Source: Candidatus Aminicenantes bacterium UBA1061
Lineage (GTDB): Bacteria; Acidobacteriota; Aminicenantia; Aminicenantales; Saccharicenantaceae
Assembly: GCA_002316315.1 (NCBI GenBank)
Contig: DCDG01000030.1
Coordinates: 1-33,739 of the forward strand
Length of the DNA: 33,739 nucleotides
Direction of reading: 5' to 3'
The notes under the pieces are model-generated. The model worked only from the letters and a program-made list of their open reading frames with translations, made no database searches and was not told where the DNA came from. The translations under genes and the position numbers were made by a program. Shown one piece after another: positions 16,715 to 26,168 of the stretch. Within the stretch, counting starts at the first letter, position 1, and every line of letters begins with the position of its first letter.

Positions 16715-17227
16715 ATGTGGGGAAAAATAGGAGTAATAGCCGCTATAATCACTATTTTAGGCGGTTTATGGAAAGCATACTTATATTTAAATACAAAAAC
16801 TTTAGGGTTCAAGTTAAAGAAGTTTGAAGCAATGATAATAGACTGGTTTGATGAAATAGATCAAAACCTCGATAGAGATCTCAATTTGGCCCTCTTAAAC
16901 AATAAGGAAAAGAAGATCCATGAATTTATAAATAGCAACCTGCCAAGATACCGCATAAAACCAACAGAAAGAATTATTGAAAGATGGAATAAGGAAATGG
17001 GCCTTAAGAAAGAATTATGGAATTCTAAAGAGGAGTTTCAAAAATATTCCCGGGTGCCAGCTGAAGGAATGGACATAGAATTTTTTTTTAATATGCTCAT
17101 AGCCAATTTTTTGAGATTTAAACAAAATTACCCTCCAAAGCAAGATGCTAGATGCAATTTTGCCAACATCGAAATGCCTATAAAATTTTTCAAATTTTAT
17201 TTGAAGGAAAAGCATTATCGTGGATAG
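16715..17227 (+). CDS. Unknown membrane-anchored protein inserted between hsdM and hsdS
   Basis: I do not recognise this 170-residue protein. It has one N-terminal transmembrane helix (about 5-25; KIGVIAAIITILGGLWKAYL) followed by a charged, mainly helical cytoplasmic region rich in Lys, Glu, Phe and Asn. Base composition is much more AT-rich than hsdM, suggesting separate acquisition. GGTGA lies six bases before the ATG, so translation is plausible. It interrupts the usual hsdM-hsdS order, is in the same direction, and so would be co-transcribed with the restriction operon. Possible roles are a defence accessory or toxin-like membrane effector, or simply a passenger gene; none is shown by the sequence. 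A short frame (17220-17393) overlaps its end and might be a continuation in another frame. Confidence 0.65.
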   Translation: MWGKIGVIAAIITILGGLWKAYLYLNTKTLGFKLKKFEAMIIDWFDEIDQNLDRDLNLALLNNKEKKIHEFINSNLPRYRIKPTERIIERWNKEMGLKKELWNSKEEFQKYSRVPAEGMDIEFFFNMLIANFLRFKQNYPPKQDARCNFANIEMPIKFFKFYLKEKHYRG

Positions 17228-17393
17228 ATTAATATCTGAGATGTATAAGATGTTTCAATCTGTTGAGAATAGTTATTTGCCATTGCGAAACGTGAATTTG
17301 AAGAAATCCCATATCTTTCTTTTTATAAATATACGATTAAGTCTATCTATTAATAAATTTGGCTGCATGATAACCAAGGCGGGAAAATATTGA
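17220..17393 (+). CDS. Possible small overlapping ORF linking the unknown gene to hsdS
   Basis: A 57-codon frame starts with GTG at 17220, overlaps the stop of the preceding gene by 8 bases and ends with TGA at 17393, overlapping the TTG start of hsdS by 4 bases. It begins VDRLISEMYKMFQSVENSYL in the literal reading and has no known homologue that I can name. Overlaps at both ends are typical of coupled genes, but it could equally be the frameshifted tail of the 170-residue protein or chance. The Shine-Dalgarno is poor (AAGGA, about 13 bases upstream). Confidence 0.28.
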   Translation: MDRLISEMYKMFQSVENSYLPLRNVNLKKSHIFLFINIRLSLSINKFGCMITKAGKY

Positions 17394-18727
17394 GCAAATG
17401 GATAGTTTGTAAGATAGGTTCAATTGGGAGGGTCGTAACAGGTAAGACTCCTTCTACCTTGGACAAGTCTAACTTTGGTGGTCCGTATCCTTTTATTACC
17501 ATACCTGATCTTAATGGAAGAGTACATATTGAGAGCTCAGAACGCACACTATCAATTAAAGGTGCAGAATCTATTAAGAGTTGTTTACTACCCCCAGGTT
17601 CTGTAATGATGTCATGCATAGCAACGGTAGGGAAATGTGGTATTACAACGAAGCCTAGTTTTACCAATCAGCAGATCAATAGCGTAATACCAAAGAATGA
17701 ATTTGATTCAAGGTTCCTCTATTATGTGTTTACACAAATAAGTAAGCAAATTGAGTCGGCAGGAAGTGGGGGATCTGTATACACTAATTTATCTAAAAAG
17801 CGATTTTCAGATATTGAAATAAATATTCCAGCCGATATAAGAGAGCAACAGGCTATTGCACATATCCTTGGCACGCTAGATGACAAAATTGATCTGAATC
17901 GCCGGATGAATGAAACTCTCGAACAAATGGCCAGGGCAATTTTTAAATCCTGGTTTGTTGATTTCGAGCCTGTTCGAGCTAAAATGTCTGGCCGCTGGAA
18001 AAAGGGCGAGTCCCTGCCCGGCCTCCCTGCCCACCTCTGGGACCTCTTCCCCGACCGCCTTGTTCCCTCCGAATTAGGTGATATTCCTGAAGGGTGGATA
18101 ATTGGAACAATTAAAGATGTTTTATCAGAACTTGTAACAGGTGCTCGCCCTAAAGGAGGTGCTGTTCTGAGTGGTGTGCCGAGCATAGGTGCCGAGAATA
18201 TAATCGGACTTGGGCATTACGATTATTCAAAAGAAAAATATATCCCCGAAGAATTCTTTAAGCAGCTAGAATCCAGAAGGGCCAATGTTCAGAATGGTGA
18301 TGTATTGCTCTACAAAGACGGGGCTTATATAGGCAGAAAAACTTATTTTGATTGTTCTTTTCCTCATAAGAAGTGCGCAATAAATGAACATGTATTCATA
18401 CTACGAACAAAAAATCGCTGGGTGCAACGGTACCTCTTCTTATGGTTAGATTTACCAGCAATTACACAGGAAATCGTTGCTCTTAACTCCAACTCCGCTC
18501 AGCCAGGAATCAACCAAGCTGGCGTAAATGGCCTTCCATTACTGCAGCCTTTAGACGAAATTGTGAACGAGTTTGACCAGATCGTTAAACCTATATTTGA
18601 CCGTATCTTTAAAAATTGCCTTGAGTCCCTCAGTCTTTCTTTGGTTCGTGACGCTTTGCTGCCAAAACTTATCGGAGAAGCAATCCAACTAAATGACATA
18701 GGAGAATTGATGGAGAATAGAAAATGA
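17390..18727 (+). CDS. hsdS: Type I restriction-modification system, specificity subunit HsdS
   Basis: This 445-residue protein has the usual two target-recognition domains separated by a conserved helix. TRD1 is about 5-150, the central helical spacer 151-225 (IREQQAIAHILGTLDDKID, then NETLEQMARAIFKSWFVDF), TRD2 about 235-400, and a C-terminal helix ends LVRDALLPKLIGEAI. Each TRD reads one half of a bipartite target; the target cannot be predicted here. The start is TTG at 17390 with a GGCGGGA-type ribosome-binding site six bases upstream; no ATG precedes the conserved region in frame. Both TRDs are AT-richer than the spacer, consistent with domain exchange. The stop overlaps the next gene by four bases (ATGA). 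Confidence 0.93.
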   Translation: MSKWIVCKIGSIGRVVTGKTPSTLDKSNFGGPYPFITIPDLNGRVHIESSERTLSIKGAESIKSCLLPPGSVMMSCIATVGKCGITTKPSFTNQQINSVIPKNEFDSRFLYYVFTQISKQIESAGSGGSVYTNLSKKRFSDIEINIPADIREQQAIAHILGTLDDKIDLNRRMNETLEQMARAIFKSWFVDFEPVRAKMSGRWKKGESLPGLPAHLWDLFPDRLVPSELGDIPEGWIIGTIKDVLSELVTGARPKGGAVLSGVPSIGAENIIGLGHYDYSKEKYIPEEFFKQLESRRANVQNGDVLLYKDGAYIGRKTYFDCSFPHKKCAINEHVFILRTKNRWVQRYLFLWLDLPAITQEIVALNSNSAQPGINQAGVNGLPLLQPLDEIVNEFDQIVKPIFDRIFKNCLESLSLSLVRDALLPKLIGEAIQLNDIGELMENRK

Positions 18728-21015
18728 TGAAGATTACGTCCATAACTCGTTTACGTGATTGCGGCATATTCCGAGATTTTACATGGATCCATGATTTACC
18801 GGAATTCGCACGATATAATCTAATATATGGCTGGAATGGCACGGGGAAGACAACTATAAGTAGAATATTCCGCGCCTTAGAATTAAGGATTAGACCTGAC
18901 GTCGGTCAAGTGACCATAGGCATTGATAACAAAGACATTCAAGGTGATGATTTCCCAAATATTACAATCCCAATTCGGGTTTTCAACCGTGACTTCATTA
19001 ATGAAAACGTCTTTAGGCTTGATGGCGCAGATTTACCGGGTATCTTCATGGTCGGAAAAGAAAATATCGAAAAACAACAAAATTTAGAAAATCTAAAAAG
19101 AGACTTAGCGGAAGAACAAAAAGTACTTGTAGATGCTCAAGCAAGAAAACAGAATGCGAATAGAGACCTGGATAGGTTCTGTATTGACCATGCCAAATTA
19201 ATCAAAGACACTCTTTTATCTCCAGGGCCAAACCCCTATAACAATTATGACAAGTCAGATTACCGCAGACAAGCAGAATTAATATTAAAAGAAGGTGGTG
19301 CTAAGTCCCCTCACTTTACTGAAGACGATCGAAATAGCCTTCTGTCTCAGTGCCGTGCAACCCAGAAGTCAAAGGTAGAAACAATCAAATATCATTTTCC
19401 CGACCTTTCGGCATTAGCACAAAAAACTAACCAGCTATTGCTTGAAACTGTCGTTTCAAAAGTAATTGAAACTCTAAAGAACGACACCGAACTAGCAAAA
19501 TGGACCCGAGACGGACTTTTGCTTCATAAAAAGCGGCATTCAGAACAATGCCTTTTCTGTGGTCAGCCTTTGCCAAACAACTATTTATCTAATCTTGAAG
19601 CTCATTTTAGTACCGAGTATGAAAACTTTATCGATCGCATCGATAAGCAGATAAAAATTATTAAACTGATGTTGGATGAGGCTTCTAAGGTAAGCGTCCA
19701 TAGCAATGGTGATATTTACGATTTTCTTGCGTTTGAATATGAGAAAGCTTGCAAAGCTTTCAAGGAAGCCCTTAACACAATGAATCGGTTTCTTAATCAG
19801 ATACAGAAACTTTTGGAGAATAAAAAAAATAGAATCTTTGACTCACTCACCGAAAGAATTGATGTTCCTGTTTTTGATGCTCAATCAATTGACCGATTAA
19901 ATGAGGTGATTCAGAGACACAATCAATCTTGCGATGATTTGCATGAGCGCGTGAAATCTGCTCGAGAAAGCCTAGCACGCGATATGATAGCACAAAGTAT
20001 CGAGGAATTTATCAGACTTAAAAATGAAGCTGATCAAGCAACTACCGAGGAGCAGTCAGCCCAGCAGAAAATACAACAGCTTAACAATGATATCAGTCTT
20101 TTGGAAAGAGAAATTATTCAGCATCGGAAACCGGCTGAGGACTTAAACGAAGAGCTTAAAAGCTATCTAGGACATGATGAACTTCAATTTGAGATCAAAG
20201 AAACTGGATATTCAATCACCAGGAACGGCGTTACTGCCAGTTTGCTGAGCGAAGGAGAGATAACAGCTATAGCCCTCCTCTATTTTCTCAAATCGCTTGA
20301 AGATAGACAGTTCGATCTTAAGAGAGGTATTGTGGTCCTCGATGATCCAGTCTCAAGTCTTGATGCTAATGCCCTCTATCTAGCTTTTGGTTTCATTAGA
20401 TCACGCACCCAGAACGCAGGTCAGTTGTTTATTCTTACGCATGATTTCTCGTTCTTCCGCCAAGTACACAACTGGTTTTACCATATGAAAGTACCAAAAA
20501 GCAGTGCCATAGGTAACCGTCCATCAAGGTTTTATATGTTGGAATGCACAGGAGGGCAAGATGGTCGCCGTGGTTGTATTCAGCCGTTAGATCCATTGCT
20601 TGAAAAATATGACTCAGAATATCACTATATATTCTCTCGCCTCTATAGAGCATCCTCATTAAACAAAGAGGATCATTTAGAGGAGAACTATATCTATCCT
20701 AATATGGCACGGCGCTTATTAGAGACCTTTTTGGCATTTCGCATGCCGGATATCGCAGGAGGGTTAACGAACAAGATGCAAAAGGTTGAATTTGACGAAG
20801 CTAAAAAGTTTAGAATCCTCAGATTTGTTCATACTTATTCGCATAGTTCTGAAATGTCAGAAATGGAACATGACCCGAGCCTTCTTGCTGAGGCACCTTC
20901 TGTACTTGCCGACCTTATGGAGCTGATGAAAAAATTGGATCCGGTTCATTATTCTGCAATGGTAAAGTTGGTTGATCCTGGACATAAAATTGAGGAAGAG
21001 GGCATGAATGACTAA
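18724..21015 (+). CDS. rloC: RloC/PrrC-like anticodon nuclease with zinc hook (AAA_13 ATPase)
   Basis: This 763-residue protein is an SMC/Rad50-like ABC ATPase. Walker A is GWNGTGKTT (36-44), the signature LLSEGE (507-512), Walker B GIVVLDDPVSSLDA (535-548) and the H-loop LTHD (571-574). Two coiled-coil arms (about 115-270 and 300-480) flank QCLFCGQPL, whose C276-x-x-C279 matches a zinc hook. The C-terminal region has YPNMARRLLETFL, giving R663-x3-E667, followed by His candidates H703 and H707, the arrangement of the PrrC/RloC anticodon-nuclease site. Length and hook fit RloC (about 770 residues) better than PrrC (about 400, no hook). Known RloC cleaves tRNA at the wobble base upon DNA damage or phage attack and is linked to type I restriction. 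It overlaps hsdS by 4 and hsdR by 8 bases. Name assigned by architecture, not experiment. A second ATG follows directly at 18727. Confidence 0.83.
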   Translation: MMKITSITRLRDCGIFRDFTWIHDLPEFARYNLIYGWNGTGKTTISRIFRALELRIRPDVGQVTIGIDNKDIQGDDFPNITIPIRVFNRDFINENVFRLDGADLPGIFMVGKENIEKQQNLENLKRDLAEEQKVLVDAQARKQNANRDLDRFCIDHAKLIKDTLLSPGPNPYNNYDKSDYRRQAELILKEGGAKSPHFTEDDRNSLLSQCRATQKSKVETIKYHFPDLSALAQKTNQLLLETVVSKVIETLKNDTELAKWTRDGLLLHKKRHSEQCLFCGQPLPNNYLSNLEAHFSTEYENFIDRIDKQIKIIKLMLDEASKVSVHSNGDIYDFLAFEYEKACKAFKEALNTMNRFLNQIQKLLENKKNRIFDSLTERIDVPVFDAQSIDRLNEVIQRHNQSCDDLHERVKSARESLARDMIAQSIEEFIRLKNEADQATTEEQSAQQKIQQLNNDISLLEREIIQHRKPAEDLNEELKSYLGHDELQFEIKETGYSITRNGVTASLLSEGEITAIALLYFLKSLEDRQFDLKRGIVVLDDPVSSLDANALYLAFGFIRSRTQNAGQLFILTHDFSFFRQVHNWFYHMKVPKSSAIGNRPSRFYMLECTGGQDGRRGCIQPLDPLLEKYDSEYHYIFSRLYRASSLNKEDHLEENYIYPNMARRLLETFLAFRMPDIAGGLTNKMQKVEFDEAKKFRILRFVHTYSHSSEMSEMEHDPSLLAEAPSVLADLMELMKKLDPVHYSAMVKLVDPGHKIEEEGMND

Positions 21016-24000
21016 ATTTGTTGAGTCGGAAGTAGAAGAGGCGGCGCTGAACTGGTTGGAATCACTGGGCTGGACGGTTATCTCCGGTTCAGATCCTGAT
21101 ATGATTCCGGGCAGGCTTTTCTCGGGAAGAAAGGATTACAGTCAGGTATTCCTTGAAAATCGTCTTATCGATGCCCTCCGGTTACTGAATCCTGAACTTC
21201 CCGAAGACGCGATAAAAGACGCTTACCGTCGCCTCACCCACCCTGAAGGAGCCACACTCGAAGCCAGGAACAGAACCTTCCATAAAATGCTCATTGACGG
21301 AGTTAATATCGAATACCGCCGCCCGGACGAATCAATTGCCGGAGCTCAAGCTAAGGTTGTCGATTTTTCCAATCCTGATAACAACGACTGGCTGGTTGTT
21401 AATCAATTTACCGTGGTCGAGAACAAACACACCAGAAGACCTGACATAGTCGCTTTTGTCAATGGGATCCCTCTGGCTATTATTGAATTGAAAAATCCGG
21501 CTGATCAAAAAGCCACCATCCTCAGTGCTTTTAACCAGCTTCAAACCTACAAGGCTGAAATCCCGAGTCTTTTTGCTTCCAACGAACTTCTGCTTATATC
21601 GGATGGTGTCGAGGCCCGGGTTGGAACGCTGACCGCTGGCCGGGAATGGTTTAAACCCTGGAGAACAATCGGAGGTAAAGAAGTTGAGGATATTGGTAGA
21701 GCCGAGCTTGAGGTTTTGCTCAAGGGAATATTCAATAAAAATAATTTTCTGGAATTAATCCATGATTTTATAGTCTTTGAGGACAACGGTGGCGGAGCTC
21801 TCTGCAAAAAGATGGCCGGTTATCACCAGTTTCACGCTGTGCGGGTGGCTGTGACTGAAACCCTGCGTGCCGCCATGCCTGAGAAATGGAAACAACTTTC
21901 TGCCGAATATGGAGAATTCTGGGCAGGCCGCCAGCCCGGTGGCAAATTAGGAGACCGGCGAATTGGTGTCGTCTGGCACACCCAGGGATCAGGTAAAAGT
22001 TTGACCATGGCCTTTTATGCGGGACGAATTATAAGAGAACCGTCAATGCAGAATCCGACGATTGTCGTCATCACCGACAGAAACGATCTCGACGATCAAC
22101 TTTATGGAACTTTTTGCCGCTGCCATGAGCTGTTGCGTCAGCCACCAGTCCAGGCCGAAAGCCGGGCGGATTTAAGGGAAAAACTTACAGTTAGAGGTGG
22201 TGGGGTGATTTTTACCACCATTCAGAAATTTTTGCCTGAAGAAAAAGGCGAGTTAAACCCGGTTCTTTCCACTCGAAATAATATTGTGGTCATAGCCGAT
22301 GAAGCCCACCGCAGCCAGTATGATTTTATTGACGGTTATGCCCGGCATATGCGAGATACTCTGCCCGGAGCTTCGTTTATAGCTTTTACCGGAACTCCAC
22401 TCGAAAGAGCCGATAGAAATACCAGAACAGTTTTCGGAGATTATATCAGCGTCTATGACATTCAGCGGGCGGTTGAAGACAAGGCCACGGTTCCCATCTA
22501 TTATGAAAGCCGCCTGGCCAAGCTTGACCTCGATCAAAGTGAAAAACCGAAAATCGATCCGGAATTTGAAGAGGTTACAGAGGGCGAAGAACTTGAACGG
22601 AAAGAAAAGCTTAAAACCAAGTGGGCTCAACTCGAGGCAATTGTCGGCACAGAGAAACGGATAAAGCTCATTGCTGAGGATATAGTCGAGCATTTTGAGA
22701 AACGCCTGGAAGTTCTCGAAGGTAAAGCCATGATAGTTGGTATGAGTCGTAGAATCTGCGTTGAGCTTTATAAGGAAATAACAAAGCTGCGTCCGGAATG
22801 GCATCATGAAGACGACGATAAGGGGATGATCAAAGTGGTCATGACTGGTTCTGCTTCTGACCCGCTGGACTGGCAGCAGCATGTAAGAGATAAGCGGCGG
22901 CGAGAAAAACTGGCTATCAGATTTAGAGAGGCCGACGACCCGTTTAAAATAGTTATAGTACGAGATATGTGGCTAACCGGTTTTGATTGCCCGAGCCTGC
23001 ATACGATGTACCTGGACAAACCCATGCGAGCCCATGGCTTGATGCAGGCCATAGCCCGGGTGAATCGCGTTTTCAAAGATAAGCCTGGCGGTCTGGTTGT
23101 AGATTATTTAGGGCTGGCTTACGAGCTTAAAGAGGCTATGGCGGCTTATACTGAGAGTGGTGGCAAGGGCGATACCATCATAGACCAGGATATGGTCGTC
23201 GCGCTTATGCTCGAGAAATATGAAATCTGTCTTGGGCTTTTCCATGGGTTTGACTGGTCTTTGTGGCGAAGCGGGACGCCCGAGCAGAGAGTTAATTTGC
23301 TGCCTGCCGCCCAGGAACATATTTATTCTCAGGAAAATGGCCAAGAGCGTTTGACAAACGCCGTCAACGATCTTTCCAGGGCTTTTGCTCTGGCCGTCCC
23401 TCATGAAGAAGCTCTAAAGATCAGAGACGACGTTGCTTTCTTCCAGGCAGTTAAAAATAGCCTGGCCAAAAAATCTCCCCTATTGCCAAGACCTGAGGAT
23501 GAGCTTGACCATGCCGTCAAGCAAATTGTATCGAAGGCGATTGCCCCCGAGGGTGTCATTGACTTATTCGCCGCCGCGGGACTCAAAAAGCCTGACATTT
23601 CAATTCTTTCTGAGGAGTTTCTGGCCGAAGTGCGCAATATGCCTTATCGAAACCTGGCTGTTGAGGTTCTCCACAAATTACTCGAAGGAGAAATTCAGGT
23701 CAGAAAACAAAAAAATCTGGTTCAATCAAGGTCGTTTGCCGAGATGCTGGAAGAAGCCATAAATCGCTATCAGAACCGGGCGATTGAAGCTACCCAGGTG
23801 ATCGAAGAATTAATCGCTATTGCCAGACAGATGAGGGAAGCAGATAAAAGAGGCGAAGAACTTGGATTGAGCGAGGAGGAGCTGGCTTTTTATGACGCTC
23901 TGGAGACTAACGACAGTGCGGTCAAAGTCCTGGGCGACGAAACGCTGAGGAAAATAGCTCAATCTCTGGTCAAGACGATTCGCGCCAATGTGACAGTCGA

Positions 24001-24154
24001 TTGGACAGTCCGAGAAGATAGAAGGGCCTACTTAAGGACGCTCGTTAAAAGAACTCTGCGAAAATATAATTACCCACCGGATAAACAGGAAAAGGCTACT
24101 CAGACAGTACTGAGCCAGGCTGAACTGTTGTCTGAATACTGGGCGGTGGCGTGA
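21008..24154 (+). CDS. hsdR: Type I restriction-modification system, endonuclease/translocase subunit HsdR
   Basis: This 1048-residue protein has the N-terminal HsdR nuclease domain with the PD-(D/E)xK site D146...E160-L-K162 (RPDIVAFVNGIPLAIIELKN), then an SF2 translocase: Walker A HTQGSGKS (324-331), motif Ia ITDRNDLDDQL, DEAH (431-434), and motif III FTGTPLE. Helicase domain 2 includes MIVGMSRRICVELY and the arginine-finger region HGLMQAIARVNRVF. A helical C-terminal domain contacts the methylase. It pulls DNA past the M2S complex and cuts remotely from unmethylated sites. The start overlaps the RloC-like gene by 8 bases, arguing for one transcript. The final coding bases are duplicated 40 bp downstream. 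Confidence 0.96.
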   Translation: MTKFVESEVEEAALNWLESLGWTVISGSDPDMIPGRLFSGRKDYSQVFLENRLIDALRLLNPELPEDAIKDAYRRLTHPEGATLEARNRTFHKMLIDGVNIEYRRPDESIAGAQAKVVDFSNPDNNDWLVVNQFTVVENKHTRRPDIVAFVNGIPLAIIELKNPADQKATILSAFNQLQTYKAEIPSLFASNELLLISDGVEARVGTLTAGREWFKPWRTIGGKEVEDIGRAELEVLLKGIFNKNNFLELIHDFIVFEDNGGGALCKKMAGYHQFHAVRVAVTETLRAAMPEKWKQLSAEYGEFWAGRQPGGKLGDRRIGVVWHTQGSGKSLTMAFYAGRIIREPSMQNPTIVVITDRNDLDDQLYGTFCRCHELLRQPPVQAESRADLREKLTVRGGGVIFTTIQKFLPEEKGELNPVLSTRNNIVVIADEAHRSQYDFIDGYARHMRDTLPGASFIAFTGTPLERADRNTRTVFGDYISVYDIQRAVEDKATVPIYYESRLAKLDLDQSEKPKIDPEFEEVTEGEELERKEKLKTKWAQLEAIVGTEKRIKLIAEDIVEHFEKRLEVLEGKAMIVGMSRRICVELYKEITKLRPEWHHEDDDKGMIKVVMTGSASDPLDWQQHVRDKRRREKLAIRFREADDPFKIVIVRDMWLTGFDCPSLHTMYLDKPMRAHGLMQAIARVNRVFKDKPGGLVVDYLGLAYELKEAMAAYTESGGKGDTIIDQDMVVALMLEKYEICLGLFHGFDWSLWRSGTPEQRVNLLPAAQEHIYSQENGQERLTNAVNDLSRAFALAVPHEEALKIRDDVAFFQAVKNSLAKKSPLLPRPEDELDHAVKQIVSKAIAPEGVIDLFAAAGLKKPDISILSEEFLAEVRNMPYRNLAVEVLHKLLEGEIQVRKQKNLVQSRSFAEMLEEAINRYQNRAIEATQVIEELIAIARQMREADKRGEELGLSEEELAFYDALETNDSAVKVLGDETLRKIAQSLVKTIRANVTVDWTVREDRRAYLRTLVKRTLRKYNYPPDKQEKATQTVLSQAELLSEYWAVA

Positions 24155-24196
24155 GGAAAGGCGGAACCTGTCTGAATACTGGGCAGTGGCCTGAGG
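24129..24196 (+). repeat. 28-bp direct duplication of the hsdR 3' end
   Basis: The 28 bases at 24129-24156, which include the last codons and stop of hsdR, recur at 24169-24196 with two mismatches (TGTCTGAATACTGGGC core). The copies are 40 bp apart. It may be a slippage duplication or the footprint of an insertion event at the island's edge. Confidence 0.8.
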
Positions 24197-24676
24197 CGGC
24201 TCAGACTATTCTAAATCTGGGTTGCATGGTGAATTTGACCAGGAATAGTCAGAGACGCGGTTCTTAATATGGTTTATTTTTACTTCTATAACACCGAGCA
24301 GTTGCATCAAAGCTTAGTCCATCGAACAACGTCTTAGGTCTATTTTGGAGATTTTAAAGCCGGATATCAGGTTGAAGCAAGGCCATGGAACGGTCAAGAT
24401 AAGTCAAAATAGGCTGCTCAAGAGTTCAACTTATACAAGCCATCTTTCTGCCCAAACTATGTGGGGAGAACCTCACAGATCAACCTGAAACAGCCAAAGA
24501 GGCCGCCTCGCCTCTAACCCTTGAGGAAAGTTTGTTTGTTCAGACAGCTTCTGATTGCAACTATTGCTAGAGAAATATATTTAATAAAGGTATGTCCTTT
24601 TCGAGGAAGATATTATCAGACCATAAGCCCGATTATGTTAAGTCTGTATTTGCTTTTGATCTGTAAGGAGATTTAG
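24155..24676. other. Intergenic stretch of 522 bases after hsdR
   Basis: Besides the duplicated hsdR end, GACTATTC (24204-24211) and GAATAGTC (24243-24250) form an 8-bp inverted repeat with a 31-base loop. No terminator with a U-tract and no gene are evident. It marks the border between the restriction island and the exported-enzyme genes. Confidence 0.45.
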
Positions 24677-25837
24677 ATGAAGAAACGTTCATGGGTAGTA
24701 GTCTCACTCATTATTCTATTTTTCATTCAAGGCCAGAGCCAGATTAAAAATAATGACACGGTGGAACAGACTGTAACTATTGACTACCAGATGGCAGAGA
24801 AGGCGATAGAATGGCTGGAATTCATAAAAGACGAACATGATCTGGAGAAAATTAAGAAGTATTTTATGACAGAAGTTGCCCCAACTGAGGGCTGCCAGTC
24901 GATTATCAAACACTGGCAACGTTTCAGAAATTGGAATGAAGACATATTTTTCAATTTTACTATGGAGGCTTTAAATAGAATTCCAACAGATAAGTCTTTA
25001 AAAAACGAAGATGGTTCACTGACTTCATTCGGGCTGAGACAAAGTCTCTGGCTTCAGGCTCTTAACAACACTGAAAGACTAAGAGCGGATCTTAAGAGAT
25101 TGAAAGAGGCCAGGTTGAGAGAGGCTGCCCTCGATCTAGCCAGAAAATACCTCCCTGAGGAGGCAGATATAAGTAATCGCTTTTATGTGGTTTTATTCGG
25201 GGCCTCCAGCGCCTTTTCAGTTGGTGAAGAGAATGGCTATGACCTCTTGCAGCTTCCAAAAGGGCCTGACGGACAACTTGATCTGCAGAACATAGTTGAA
25301 ACTTTCGCTCACGAAATGCATCATTCAGGATTTCTCAACTGCACTGATCAACACATGTCTGAGGTTAAAAATAAGGAAAGAATTATGCTGCCTGGAATTC
25401 TGGCTGCTGAAGGTATGCCAACACATTTTATAAACCGGGTAAAAGAAAATCTTCATTTGCTGAAGTCCAGTCCTAACGAAATTTCCAGGCAGCTGGCCTC
25501 TCAGTGGGAAGAGAATCTTTCCAGGCTGCCTGAACTTTACCAGGAAGCAGAAAAAGATATCGAGCTAAATATGAAAGGAGAGATCGGGCAGAAAGAAATA
25601 TTTGAAAAATGGGTGAGTGGACTCCAGGGAGCTGCCTATGTTCTCGGTTCAGATATGTTTTCAGTGATTGAAAGATACCTCGGACTGGAAGAAGCTAAAA
25701 ATGTAGCCAGAGACTACAGGCTTTTACTCTCTGTTTACAATGCGGCAGCAGAAAAAGCCAGAGCAGCAGGTGAGAATTTATTTATGTTTGATAAGGAGCA
25801 GGTTCGAGAACTGGAAACATTTACAGGCGACGATTAA
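24677..25837 (+). CDS. Putative exported zinc-dependent peptidase (DUF5700-like)
   Basis: This 386-residue protein has a signal peptide (KKRSW plus hydrophobic core, about 1-22). The key motif is AHEMHHSGF with H212-E213-x-x-H216, the zincin HExxH signature, and the downstream AAEGMPTHF supplies E245, placed like the third ligand of gluzincins. The rest is mostly helical. The layout matches DUF5700 putative peptidases, which are predicted from the motif and not well characterised. It would act in the periplasm or outside the cell. AAGGAG lies six bases before the ATG. The neighbours downstream are also exported hydrolases, but gaps over 300 bases suggest separate transcripts. Confidence 0.75.
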   Translation: MKKRSWVVVSLIILFFIQGQSQIKNNDTVEQTVTIDYQMAEKAIEWLEFIKDEHDLEKIKKYFMTEVAPTEGCQSIIKHWQRFRNWNEDIFFNFTMEALNRIPTDKSLKNEDGSLTSFGLRQSLWLQALNNTERLRADLKRLKEARLREAALDLARKYLPEEADISNRFYVVLFGASSAFSVGEENGYDLLQLPKGPDGQLDLQNIVETFAHEMHHSGFLNCTDQHMSEVKNKERIMLPGILAAEGMPTHFINRVKENLHLLKSSPNEISRQLASQWEENLSRLPELYQEAEKDIELNMKGEIGQKEIFEKWVSGLQGAAYVLGSDMFSVIERYLGLEEAKNVARDYRLLLSVYNAAAEKARAAGENLFMFDKEQVRELETFTGDD

Positions 25838-26168
25838 CCTGGATTGTTCGCCTAAAATATAATGCAGGTTAATCTGCTTTATGAATTAAGAAAGGGCTAA
25901 ACATTGCCCTGCATTTACGGCGATTTATTCAATTTGGCTTTTGAGCAATGACCAGCATCTAAAAATCTTCGGTGTCAATTTGTCTTCTCGGGAAGAGATA
26001 CCCAGCTTCACTCCGTAGATATATATAAACAAAATGTTAGCGAAAGTTTTTTGCTGATTCATAATGTCAGGCATAATGGCTGGTCAACGGAGGACTTTTT
26101 GTTTTTCTTTATCTTCCGTCGCAATATTTGTTATCATTGGAACCGAAGAAAAATGAGGAGGGAAAGTC
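25838..26168. other. Intergenic stretch of 331 bases
   Basis: A small GGGC/GCCC stem occurs near 25894-25911. I see no gene, repeat copy or clear promoter. Confidence 0.4.

Noticed and set aside
17390..18727. Phase-variable hsdS through inversion
   Set aside because: No second or truncated hsdS, no recombinase and no inverted repeats inside the TRDs were seen.
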